Assembly: GCA_947179395.2 (NCBI GenBank)
Contig: OX359290.1
Location: 58,766,876-58,830,875, forward strand
DNA from: Pulicaria dysenterica
Lineage: Eukaryota; Streptophyta; Magnoliopsida; Asterales; Asteraceae
Reading direction: 5' to 3'
Length of the DNA stretch: 64,000 nt
The notes beneath the pieces were generated by a model. It saw nothing but the letters and a program-made list of their open reading frames with translations, did not search any database and had not been told where the DNA came from. Made by a program: the position numbers and the translations under genes. Positions 21,711 through 32,136 of the stretch are shown one piece after another; positions within the stretch are counted from its first letter, which is position 1; every line of letters starts with the position of its first letter.

Positions 21711-22234
21711 GTTGTTGGTCCCTTGATGAGAATAACAACAAGAAACAGTGTGTAGAAGGGGGGTTGAATACACTTTCTGCGGAAATTGAACAAATCAAAT
21801 AAAAGTGTTACACACAGTAAATCAAACCACAACTAGTCAAATGCTTTTATTAATATGAAGATGATTACAATGCTTTGAATAAGAAGATGATCACATTAAT
21901 TATCAAGTAAGCAACTCTTGATATATAATCACCTAATATAAATCTCTCAATCTCTCAAACTTAGCTATCTATAATCAACTTATGATTATAGATACTGACG
22001 ACTCTCTAAATAGGATTTTTCACATATTGAATCAACTAATGATTACTTACCAATATCACAACTGATGTCATAATTCGAACACACGAATGATCTGGCAATC
22101 TGTGAGTTTCTTGATCACGTTCAACTGACAAACAATGATTCAAGAATCGTAACACATACGGTGAGGTCAGGTTTTCGGCTCTGTAAATTTTATCAGAATT
22201 GTAGTCGTACCTCTAAACTTATGAGGAGATAAGT

Positions 22235-22241
22235 ATTTATA
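22235..22241 (-). promoter_or_regulatory. TATA box of element C LTR
   Basis: The minus strand reads GGATTATAAATAC, a plausible TATA box about 650 bases from the U3 start, downstream of the inverted-repeat motifs. Confidence 0.5.
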
Positions 22242-22462
22242 ATCCTGTTGCTACGGTTCTTAACAAACTGGACTAATCCGAATTTGCTAACTAACTATCG
22301 GATAACTCGGAATCTTGAATCTTGAATCTTCTTATCTTGAGTCTTCAATCTTCATTCTTGATTGTGGAGTTTTCTTATCCGCGCCGTAGATATAGAGAGT
22401 TAAAACAGAATTTAAAACACATTTAAATTCTCTTGGACTGACTTCTTTAGTCAGGCTGAGTT

Positions 22463-22648
22463 ACTCAGCTTGAAACTCATCAAGCTGAGTTCTTCGGGAA
22501 CAAACCCGAATTCAAACATGAACTAACACGTAAAATTTATTAACTCATCCTTAGAAGTCCAAAGAGTTAAATAAAAAAAATTTAGTAACTCTGTCGAGTT
22601 GAGTCTGCTTCTAAGCTGAGTCACTCAGCTTGAAACACATCAAGCTGA
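22463..22648. repeat. Two inverted-repeat motif pairs in U3 of C
   Basis: ACTCAGCTTGA at 22463-22473 faces its perfect reverse complement TCAAGCTGAGT at 22480-22490. A second pair lies at 22623-22633 and 22640-22648. The same 9-11-mer recurs through the spacer, ORF3 and gag of this element. Confidence 0.8.
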
Positions 22649-22891
22649 ATACTCGATATATACCTTATGTGACATACACAAATTATCAAACACATTAATA
22701 ATTTAACTAAGGTATAATATAAACTGATCGAACACATTCTCAGTTTACATTCAGCTTATACTCAGTCTGAAACATTATAAGTATTGAGTCTGACTAAGCT
22801 TCATAATTCTGTTTAAGTTATACGTAGAACTCATCTTACAAACTTAACTTTGTCTCATCAAATCTAAACTGATGAGATAATTTTCCCAACA

Positions 22892-23619
22892 TGAACAAAT
22901 TCAAAAACCCCTGAAATAAAGAAACAAAAATGTTCTCATTACGTAATTTTTAGGGGTACAAAGATTGGTATTTTCAACAAATGGGAGACAGTTGCAAAAT
23001 ATATACAATGTCCTAGTCCCATTTAGAGAGGAGTTTATAGTTTTTCAGAAGCCATGCAAGTAGCAAGACAACACTTTGGTATAAATTATTTTAATATAGA
23101 TCATGAAGAAGTGAAAACATTTTCACACATGGCTAAAATAAATTCTGAACAATAAAATCTCAAGAGGAAATAATAGCTAACTTGCAAAAACAATTGATGC
23201 AATCTGGAAAAGATACACAATATATACAAACCCAGATTGAGAATAGTATGTTACAACAAAAAGTAGCACTTCTCGAGGAAAAAAATACACAACTTAAAAA
23301 AGAAATCGAGAAGAAAGAAAAGAAGACAAACACAGTTATACATAGAAACTATGATAGCTTTAAGGCAAGAATGTTAGATCTTCCTTTAAGACAAATTCTA
23401 CAATCTGTTATACGACAGTTCAACGAGTTTAAACAAATTGTTTTAGAAATATTTTGTACAGAGTTCCCTATTATCTTACACAACTTACAACAAAGAATCG
23501 TAGATATTGATTTTCACCAAGACAAATATAAGGGAATAATAGTTATACATAGAAGCCACACCAGCGAGCTTGGAGATGATAACATTGATACACATTATGT
23601 AGTAGACCACTATACTTAC
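22892..23619 (+). pseudogene. Endogenous virus viroplasmin/transactivator-like gene, first half
   Basis: From about 22940 the frame reads CSHYVIFRGTKIGIFNKWET, a stop, then RGVYSFSEAMQVARQHFGI. This G-x-x-x-G-I-F-x-x-W ... F-x-E-A pattern is that of the caulimovirus viroplasmin / RNase H1 N-terminal domain (Cauli_VI family). A second frame, 23182-23646, gives a long coiled coil (SMLQQKVALLEEKNTQLKKE) and a following domain (RNYDSFKARMLDLPLRQILQ). At 23619 element F interrupts it; the last 27 bases of that frame already belong to F. Known members form inclusion bodies and reinitiate translation. Domain identity is judged by eye only. Two stops lie before the coiled coil. Confidence 0.55.
23615..23619 (+). 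repeat. Target-site duplication CTTAC, left copy (element F)
   Basis: CTTAC here and at 47431-47435 flank the LTR ends of F. They prove that F inserted into the viral gene as one event, although its two ends are now 23.8 kb apart. Confidence 0.85.
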
Positions 23620-24902
23620 TCTAACCCCCGTGTTTCCACTCAATAAATGGATATATAATATGGTAATGAAAATATTATGTAATACCTAAGCTTCTTTATA
23701 AATAAATAAATGCAAATTATAGTCGGATGAATTATGAGAATTATATACTAACGGGTCTCGCACGATTGAGACATGAGTTATATTTATGGTTATGAATATA
23801 AATATATTGTCGAAAGGAATAAAATGGGGATTTAAGGAAATACCCACTTTTAATATTATATTAGTATGCGCATATATTGTGAGTTAAAAAGGAGATTATT
23901 GTACCCACTTAAAAGAGTAAGTAGACAAAGAAAAAGAGTATGACTTTTCTTTGGTGACTTCATACGCAATCCTTCCAGATTTCATGCTGCACAAGTTGAA
24001 AAATATGGAGATTGAGTAGTTGCTCTACAAACCTATACTAGTAGCCTTTGTTTACATGCAAAAATTTCAATGGACATCTTTCTATTTAATCACCACTTCA
24101 TTTACATTCTTTGTAAACGCATACACCTCATAGAGAAATATAGAGATGAGTGATTTATGGATATAAACTTGAGTGAAGAAGGTGGTTAGGAGTTTCTAAG
24201 AGTCTGCAACAGATTCTAAAGCCAACTAAGGTAAGGAAACTCTTGTTCTTTGTTCATGCATGTTACCCGGTTTTTAAAAAAGTCGTTGTTTTACTTCAAG
24301 TTTGGTACCAATGTGTTCATCATCTTTCATAGAGCACACCGGGATAAGAATGGAGTAAAACCATCCATTATTGTGTTAAATATTTACGATCAAAGTTTCG
24401 ATGAAATTTATTAAGTGTCATGAAATGACTCAAACGAAGTTGTAATGAGTTCCTATCATCATGTAGAGCATTTTGGTGAAAAATAGAGGAAAAATGTTTA
24501 AAATTTGAGAAAGTTGCCATTAATCGGTTTAAACTTAAACTAAGAATTAGCAACAAAACAAGTGTTTTTAAGCAATATATTTATGCAAAGCTTAATTAAA
24601 TATGTTTACAAAGTGTTTAGAATGTATAGAATTCAATTTGGAAAATATAAAAATAAGGAGAAAATACAGTGTTATGGAGCTCCTTGAAGACGAAGGAAGA
24701 TGAAGATGAATAGGAAATAATAATAAAAAAATATTATTACTGCAACGTGCATGTTGCAAACTTGCAATTCAATTTGCAAAGTCATATTGAAACTTTCACT
24801 TTGACCCATCTACTATATATTAATTTTCATTAATAACGTTCTAGTTTATGTATTATTTTAAAAGACCTCTTAAACAATATTATATATGATTTTAGTAATA
24901 CG

Positions 24903-24945
<43 letters not shown>

Positions 24946-25227
24946 GGTATAATTATAAACACGACGCGTTTAAACGATTTTAGCGAAATATATATTTAGT
25001 TACTGTATCATCATAGACTCATAGTTTTGTATATATATGTTTAGGATACCGTAGAAATCATTTTGGAGTTACCGGAACGACTAAGGACCGAGGTGAGTCC
25101 ACTCACGTATTCAACATATTAGTGTATGTATATTATATATGTTGAAATGTAAATATGTGGTTATGTGTTTAATGAGAATAGTTATACTTATATGTGATGT
25201 TATAACTATTTATGTGATGAAGTAAGA

Positions 25228-25284
25228 CTATTGTTTAAATGTACAATAGCACCATGAGAAGACTATTGTTTAAAGGTACAATAG
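25228..25284 (+). repeat. Duplicated dyad CTATTGT...ACAATAG in F LTR
   Basis: Two tandem copies of a 35-bp unit, each with perfect 7-bp inverted arms (CTATTGT and ACAATAG) around an AAA-containing loop, lie at 25228-25249 and 25263-25284. They are kept in the 3' LTR copies at about 45029-45085 and 46751-46806. Confidence 0.75.
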
Positions 25285-26042
25285 CACCAGGTTACGTTAT
25301 CGCATATATATACTAATGGGTGTATGTACTGTTAGTTGAGATACAATGGGTAGAGTTATTTGATGACAATTATTGTATGGAGTATATGGTTATGATATGT
25401 GAACATGATTATGTGTATGATGTATGCACGCCTAGTATGGTGTGTAAGTTAGTGTACTCGCTAAGCTTTATGCTTACTTTTGTGGATTTAGTATATTTTT
25501 CAGGAAAGGACAAAGGGAAGGCTCCAACATAGTAAATACGAATCATCGTCTTTTTCCACAAATAAAAGCCTTGTTGGTTTAATAAAATATGTGGTGATCT
25601 TAAAACAATGTTTTGAATATTGTGTGGTTGTAAAACAATTTGTGGATCTCGTGGAGATCAAACTATCATATTGTGGTTTTAATTAAACATGTGGACCTTA
25701 TTACTCTGATATACATATATATATATATTATTAAAACACTTCACAAGTAGATATAACCAATAAAGTGGTGTCTAGAATAGTCGTTTTGGTTTGGTTGTTG
25801 GATTTTCGGAAAGGTCATGTACCGTGTTAGTCCCATATAACAAGTGATTCAAGTATAATGTAGGATAGATGAAGGTTTGCATATGTAAAATAGAGAGAAC
25901 ATGGTTTACACCTTGGAAAACACCTAGTTTATTATTGCATTATGAGCAAAACCTTACACATTACAACATGTCATATCCCTATATATACTCCATGAGTATA
26001 TTACATACAAACTCCTATATCTATACAATATATGAATTTACA

Positions 26043-28131
26043 TTCTCCCCCTTTGTATTGAAATAGGAGTGTACACGCCAGTAACCTAAGTTTTTCTTAG
26101 ATTATATAATCAGTTTTGGATGTAGCGTCCCACCAAATACATCAGTCTGAAACATTGTTTTATCTTGAGCCTTTGATAGCGGAAGCATAAACATTTTTGA
26201 TGTGTTGGGAAGAATCTTTTTTTTTCCTACAATGTAGCTCAGATTGTTTCCATGTCTTCATAAGTCTGATAATCTTGACTCCCCCTAGACATGATATAGA
26301 CTGATGTTTTTTCTTCTCTATCCCCTTGAGTAGACACCCTCAACAACAATGTAAAATTTCTTCACTTTTTATTCTCCCCCTCATGATGATTATAAGACTT
26401 TATGAGCATCATGCATAAATGACATCACCATGAGATTCAGTTGAAAAAAATGGAAGAGGGGTGAGGAGGATCCTACACTTCAAGTCAAAATAATCTTCAA
26501 ACATTCCCTGACTTGAAAAGATACTTGAACCACTCTTGACCGTTGAGGAGTGGTAATGATTTGATCTGAATTCTTGAAGATATATAACTCTGTGTTGGAT
26601 GTAATTTGATATTGGAGATTGATGTTGTCAAGTAAGTATTCCAATACCGTGTAATCAACCTTCACCAGATCACAACAAGTGGAAAAAATTCTGAAAGACA
26701 TACGGATGGAAACAAACTTGGGTACACATAAGTGGGTAGTTGACTGTGAACTGTAATAACATCAGGGAGTCGGATACATCCTTATTTGAGAGCACACGAA
26801 TGAAGTTACAAAATCTAAAAAAAAACTGATGAAACCTGGTGTTGGTTAATCCTTCAAACAATTTCACCAACACTGTGATCTGGGACATCGGAGATGACTG
26901 ATAAAAGATAACCAAGATTAAAAAAATACAAGGGATGGATGGCCAAAATCTGGTTTTGAGACAAAAAATTGGTGACACTAAGAAAGAAGACCCAAAAATC
27001 AGTTAAGAAAGAGCCGGATGACTAGACATAAGGGACTAGACATTTCAATATATGGTAACAATGACCCAAAGAAAACCCGAATCTAGAAACATCAGAATGA
27101 TAACTGAAACTTTGAGAACTCCGGACTCAGCAAAAAAATCCAAACATATGACTTAGGAATCAAGGTGACAAGATAATTCAGTCAAAACAACGACGACGGT
27201 GGTTCGGGGGCAGCGTCCCTGATAGCGGGGTCCAAGGGGTGGCAACCCCTGGCGGGGTCCAAGGGGCAGAGCCCCTGGCTGGCTGGGGTCGAGCTATCAT
27301 AATGATGTGGCAAAAATGATTAAAAATCTTAAAAATTTGAAAAATGAGTGTAATTCCGGGTGATCTTGAATTCCAATAAAATAGGCAATTTCGAGCACAC
27401 AGAGAATTCCGAGAAAATAAGGAATTCTGAGAAACTAGAGAAATCCGATAAAACATCGGAATCCGATAAAACCTCGGAATCCGATAAAATGTTTCGAAAT
27501 CCGATAAAATGTTTCGGAATCTGATAAAATGTCTCGGAATCCAATAAAATGTTTCGGAATCCGATAAAATGTTTCGGAATCCGATAAAATGTCTCGGAAT
27601 CAGATAAAATGTTTCGGAATCCGATCAAATTGTCTTGCAATCCCACAAAAGCCTAGAATCCGATCAAAATTCTGGGAATCCGATCAAAAGTCTCGGAATC
27701 CGATCAAAATTCTCGGAATCCGATCAAATTATTCTCGGAATTCAGCAATTCCGACTGATTCAAAGGGCAATTCCGACCCATTCAAACCTGGAATTCCGAC
27801 AGCTTCAAGATCATCCCGCTCAGATTCAAAATTTTCGAAATCTTGCCCAAATCTGATGATTTCTTGTCGAAATCACTTTGCCTACCCCCGATTTACATTT
27901 CTCTATCAAAAATTATCACTAATTTGTTATCCAATTGCTATGAAATCAAATGTCGAGTGTTTCATTATGCTTTGCGATCTTAATCCAATAAATTAACACT
28001 CAAAAATTCCATTTGATCTAGACTTTGATCTCAAACCCGAAAATACCCCTTTTTCTTCAAAGATCTTCAAAATTTGACTTTTGTTTGTTGAATTCAGTTC
28101 TAATCATCACTCCTTTGGCTCTGATACCACT
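26043..28131 (-). other. Interior of element H, non-coding
   Basis: It holds three kinds of sequence: AT-rich DNA with weak ORFs (26978-26670 minus, unrecognised), a GC-rich block at 27190-27292 with repeats of GGGGTCCAAGGGG, and a 20-bp tandem array. The copies of a frame such as HFIGFRNILSDSETFY are just the translated array. There is no sign of a protein-coding gene. Confidence 0.6.
27441..27733. repeat. Array of ~20-bp units with TCGGAATCCGA palindrome
   Basis: About 15 units of 20 bp (CGGAATCCGATAAAATGTTT and later CGGAATCCGATCAAAATTCT) run head to tail. Each unit junction contains TCGGA-A-TCCGA, an 11-bp palindrome around a central base. Units drift gradually in spacer sequence from left to right while the palindrome core stays. 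Confidence 0.85.
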
Positions 28132-28441
28132 TGTTAGTCCCGTATAACAAGTGGATCAAGTATAATGTAGGATAGATTGAAGGATTGCATATGTAGAACT
28201 AGAGATAATGTGTAAAAACACCATGAAAACACATAGTTCTTTTTGTCATTATGAGCAAAACCTTAGCTATTACAATAGCCATATCCCTATATATACTCCA
28301 TGAATATATTACATAGAAACTCCTATTTCTATACAATTTATGAATTTACATACCGAAAGGATCCTGCCTCCCGAACGACCTGTCTGGCCACTTTATGTTG
28401 GTAGTCAAACGTGATTGTGAAAAAAACATTGGGGCGTTACA

Positions 28442-28453
28442 AGGTATCAGAGC
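28442..28453 (+). other. Primer-binding site, element F
   Basis: AGGTATCAGAGC directly after the 5' LTR matches the initiator methionine tRNA complement except for its first base. Confidence 0.8.
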
Positions 28454-29296
28454 CTTGGTTTAAGAGATTTCGACATACACGTGTTGTGTGTTTAAACTTA
28501 AACCTTGGTTCTAAAGTATTTTGAAAAGGATTTTTGAAAGATAAATGTTTTGATGAGTTGTCTGCTGGAGCTTGATCCTCATGAGCACAAAGGCAAAAGT
28601 ATAAGTATATATTATGTAAGATATATGAACATGAAATTCATGAGAAATAAATATGAACGTATTGAAGTATGTCATATTACTATTGTATGCTATTAAGAAT
28701 GCCTCATGCTATGTAGAGTACTATTCATATAGGTTTGGAATCCTTGATTTGGCCTTATTGCATGTTCTTGTTTGATTATTTCGGTAGGGTATAATCAAAT
28801 ATTCGACAGCCTACATGTTTAGTAATATGCATAGTTATGTGTTCTTAATACATTCAATTTTTATGACGGGTTATAGAAATATGATGATGTGGAGAATCTG
28901 CTATACTTTTAGCTAGTATGCTTTTGTATAAACACTGATAGGTAATGGCCTATATACGGAACTATATGTGATAAGGGATACATGACCTAAACTTGTGAAT
29001 CAGGAACCGAGTGATAATGCCGAGATCGAGTGTGTATAGTGTGTTGGTAATAATAAAATGGCCAGTATTATTACGAGCACATGGTATACATTGTAACTTA
29101 TCAAAATCATGAGCAATCTTGTGAATCAAGTGACGGGTATTATGTGGTAACAACATGCCTATAGTTAGGAATACTTGAAAAAAAATATTTAATTCCTAAA
29201 TATGTAAGTAAGGCATGTAGACATTAAAGAAAAATAGTTAAAGGAATTTTAAAAGTAATGCCTACCTTAATTATAGTGCATTATTAATATTCCAGA
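28454..29296 (+). other. Leader of element F
   Basis: This is 840 bases of AT-rich untranslated leader between the primer site and gag. I see no gene or repeat in it. Confidence 0.6.
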
Positions 29297-30579
29297 ATGG
29301 TTCAAACGAGGAGAAACTTTAACACGAATGTTGCGGGAGCTAGTAGCATACCAGATGGTCGCACTTCCAGTGATACTAGTGAACGTAGTTCCCGTCAGCA
29401 GCCATTAATGGGGGTACGTCCGATAAACAAGCAATCACCTGTTAATACGGGCCCGGAAAACGTGCCTCCAGATAATGAGGTGCCGGAGAATGAAATTGAC
29501 AATGAAGTGGATTATGAGCAATCCAACTTATCTGTAATAATAGCTACGAAGGTAACTGATGCATTGAAGGAACTTCTACCTAAAATAGTTGAAGAAATCA
29601 ACGAGGATATGGGAAAGATGATGGATCAAAAGCTTAGTGTACTTTGGGCAGCAAAGGAAGCAACTGCTGCAAATGCCACGCAAGCTAATCTGACAAAACA
29701 TGAGGTATATTACAGAGACTTCTCAGCATGTCAACCACCTAACTTTGAAGGCACTCCAAATCCGATATTGAGTTCCAGATGGATCTCTGATGTTGAAGGG
29801 GCATTTAACACATGTTTATGCCCAGAAAGTAGCAAAGTGTGGTTTGCTGCAAATCTACTTAGAGGACCGGCAAAGTTGAAAGGGGAAGCTATAACTACCA
29901 TGACTTGGGCTGAATTCGTCAAACTATTTAATGATGAATATTCGTCTAAGGTGGAAATAGAGCGTGTTTTGAAGAGTTTATGAAGTTAGAGAAAACTACT
30001 AAATCAGTGAACAAAATCACTGCAGAATTCAAGGATAGACTGCCATACGGTCCTTTGTATGTGGCAGATGAAGGGTTACAAATGCATCGATTCTCCCAGA
30101 TGCTAAGGGAGGAAATCCGAGAGTTTGTAGCTTCTGGACAATGTAATACATTGGACCAGATGATTGAAGCAGCCAGGAAAAGGGAAATTTTCTTAGAGAC
30201 AAAAGCTAAGAAAAGGACCTCCAGCCAAGCGATGGTAGCTGCTAACAACTAGAAAGCACCTAACAAGAAGTTTAAATCAGGAGGAAATTCAAGGCCTAAT
30301 GAAAGGAAAGAAGGACCGAAGTGTCCGAAATGCGGAAAAGGGCATGTCGGGGAATGCCGATTGGGAACAACACCAAACTGCTACAAGTGTGGCAAACCTG
30401 GGAACATGATCAAAGATTGCCCAACAAATCTGAAGGTGTGTTTTAACTGCGGACAACCACGGCATAGGATTGCAGAATGTCCTAATTATGCAACTGGTGG
30501 TGGAAAATCTATATGGCAACCACCTCTAATGATTACTGACTGGAGTAAAGGGAAGAAACCAGATGCACGGAAGGCATGA
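29297..30579 (+). pseudogene. Element F gag with three zinc knuckles
   Basis: The ATG at 29297 (MVQTRRNFNTNVAGASS) starts 228 residues that include the gypsy gag core (YYRDFSACQPPNFEGTPNPI; WISDVEGAFNTC; VWFAANLLRGPAKL; WAEFVKLFNDEYSS). A one-base shift near 29975 moves to the frame MKLEKTTKSVNKITAEFKDR, which runs to a TAG at 30250. The nucleocapsid then follows: CPKCGKGHVGEC, CYKCGKPGNMIKDC and CFNCGQPRHRIAEC between about 30325 and 30480. A CGA-to-TGA type stop near 30577 ends it. Three knuckles are usual for plant chromovirus-type gag. It is inactive. Confidence 0.92.
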
Positions 30580-32136
30580 GGGAGAGCATTTCAAATGACC
30601 ATTGAAGAGGCGAAGAAAGAACCTAATGTGATCGCATGTACATTTATTGTTAATTCTCTACCCGCATTAGTATTATTTGATTCAGGAGCTAGTAAATCTT
30701 TTGTATCTAGCTCATTTTGTGAGAATTTTATAGTTAACCAGTAAAGTTAGAATCACCGTTAGAAGTAGAGATAGCTGATGACCAAGCCTTGAATGTATCA
30801 ACTATATATAGAAATAATGTAATAGTGATAGACGAAGTAAAGTTTCCTTTAAAACTTATACCAACACCGATGCGAGAGTTCCAAGTGGTCGTGGGCATGG
30901 ATTGGCTTGGTCGTTATTAAGCCAAAATTTTATGCAAGCAAGGAATCATACGTATCAAGACTCCTAGTAGGGGAGAATTGTCAATCTATGGAGAACAAAA
31001 GAAAAGGAGTAATGCATTTTGCACCGTGGTTAAGGCAAAAAAGTATCTTCGCAAGGGATGTACCACATTTCTCGCATATGTGGTTGATGGACAACTTGAA
31101 AAGAAGAAGTTAAGTGTGAATGATGTACCGGTGGTAAGTAAGTAACCAGAAGTGTTTCGTGAAGATCTACCTGTAATCCCTCCCGATAGAGAAGTTGAGT
31201 TTGGAATTGACTTAGTACCAGGTGCGGCACGGATAGCCAAAGCACCATACCGATTAGCACCGCCAGAGATGCAAGACTTGATGTCAGAACTTTAAGAACT
31301 ACTAGACAAAGGTTTTATCCGTCCAAGTATCACGCCTTGGGGAGCACCAATATTATTCGTAAAGAAGAAGGATGGTACGTTCTGTATGTCCATCGATGAT
31401 CGTAAGCTCAACAAGGTTACTGTGAAGAATAGATACCCGTTGCCAATAATCGATGATTTATTTTATCAACTCCAGGGAGCCTCTTGGTTCTTAAAGATAG
31501 ATCTACGCTCAGGTTCTCATCAACTCAAGGTTCGGTAAGAAGATATACAAAACACAGCGTTGAGGACTCGTTATGGACATTACGAGTTTGTTGTAATGTC
31601 ATTCGGTCTTACAAATGCGGCAACTGCTTTTATGGATTTGATTAATAGAGTATGCCGACCTATGCTTGATAAGTCGGTAATTGTGTTCATTGATGATATT
31701 TTGGTCTATTCAAAGACCAAAGGAGATCATGAAAGTCATTTGCAAGAAGTACTTGAAACGGTAAATAAGGAAAAGCTTTATGCAAAGTTTTCCAAGTGTG
31801 AATTTTGGCTCCAAGAGATTCAATTCTTGGGTCACCTGGTTAATCAATTCGGTATCAAGGTTGATTTTGCAAAGATTGAAGCCCTAATGAAGTGGAAAAC
31901 GCCAAAGACTCCAACGGAGATTAGAAGTTTCTTGGAATTAGCCGGATATTATCGGAGATTTATTCAAGATTTTTCCAAAATAGCGGTACCATTAACCAAG
32001 TTAACAAAGAAGAACGTACGATTTAATTGGGGCGACAAACAACAAACGGCTTTCGAAACCTTGCGAAGCAAATTATGTGAAGCTCCTGTGTTAACTCTAC
32101 GAGATGTGGTTGAAGATATGGTGGTGTATTGCGATG
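30580..32136 (+). pseudogene. Element F protease and reverse transcriptase
   Basis: The protease motif LPALVLFDSGASKSFVSSSF lies near 30660. The hinge to RT follows (EVEFGIDLVPGAARIAKAPYRLA at 31190-31255, quoted in part). RT runs from about 31255 with several stops: GFIRPSITPWGAPILFVKKKDG, SIDDRKLNKVTVKNRYPLP and SWFLKIDLRSG. The intact frame 31560-32141 follows (MRTRYGHYEFVVMSFGLTNA; FIDDILVYSKTKGDH, the catalytic YxDD box in its FIDD form; KCEFWLQEIQFLGHLV). It breaks off within the start of RNase H (VYCDV), where element G begins at 32137. RNase H and most of integrase are lost. Confidence 0.92.

Larger units (their letters stand above)
13391..22891 (-). mobile_element. SIRE-like Ty1/copia retrotransposon C, lacking its 3' end
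   Basis: Minus-strand order is 5' LTR, primer site, gag, protease, integrase, reverse transcriptase, RNase H, spacer with TATA box, ORF3. This is the SIRE plan with an extra ORF in the envelope-like position. No 3' LTR is found: ORF3 sequence runs to about 13395 and then viral sequence starts, so the end was lost by deletion or rearrangement. The right-hand LTR end abuts the plus-strand viral block at 22892. No target duplication can be checked. Confidence 0.9.
21713..22891 (-). repeat. 5' LTR of element C
   Basis: The 1179-bp LTR has TGTTGGTCCC...CCCAACA ends on the plus strand. In transcription order it contains two inverted-repeat motif pairs and then a TATA box at 22241-22235. The sequence agrees with the LTR of B at both ends. 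Confidence 0.9.
25825..28350 (-). mobile_element. Small non-autonomous LTR retrotransposon H
   Basis: LTRs of 218 bp (25825-26042) and 219 bp (28132-28350) start TGTTAGTCCC and end TTACA on the plus strand, with 5-bp target duplication TACCG (25820-25824 and 28351-28355). On the minus strand, a primer site (AGTGGTATCAGAGCC, 28118-28131) abuts the right LTR and a polypurine tract (AAAGGGGGAGAA, 26054-26043) abuts the left LTR. The 2.1-kb interior has no gag or pol motif. The two LTRs differ at roughly 35 positions by eye, so it is old. It is larger than a typical TRIM and smaller than a typical LARD. Confidence 0.88.
23620..28441 (+). repeat. 5' LTR of element F, interrupted by H
   Basis: The LTR starts TCTAACCCCCGTG (3' copy: TGTAACAACCGTG at 35624) and ends GGGGCGTTACA at 28441, next to the primer site. 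Without H it is about 2.29 kb. A TA microsatellite lies at 24907-24942. No ORF in it is convincing; the 70-residue frame at 25320 recurs in the 3' LTR copies only because the LTR is repeated. Confidence 0.88.

Noticed and set aside
25320..25532. Conserved 70-residue protein, seen again at 45121 and 46845
   Set aside because: The repetition comes from duplicated LTR sequence of F, and substitutions do not favour coding; no known domain.
27329..27646. Repeat protein with SDSETFYRIPKHFIGFRN units
   Set aside because: It is the translation of a 20-bp DNA array; the period is not a multiple of three, so frames rotate and there is no coding signal.
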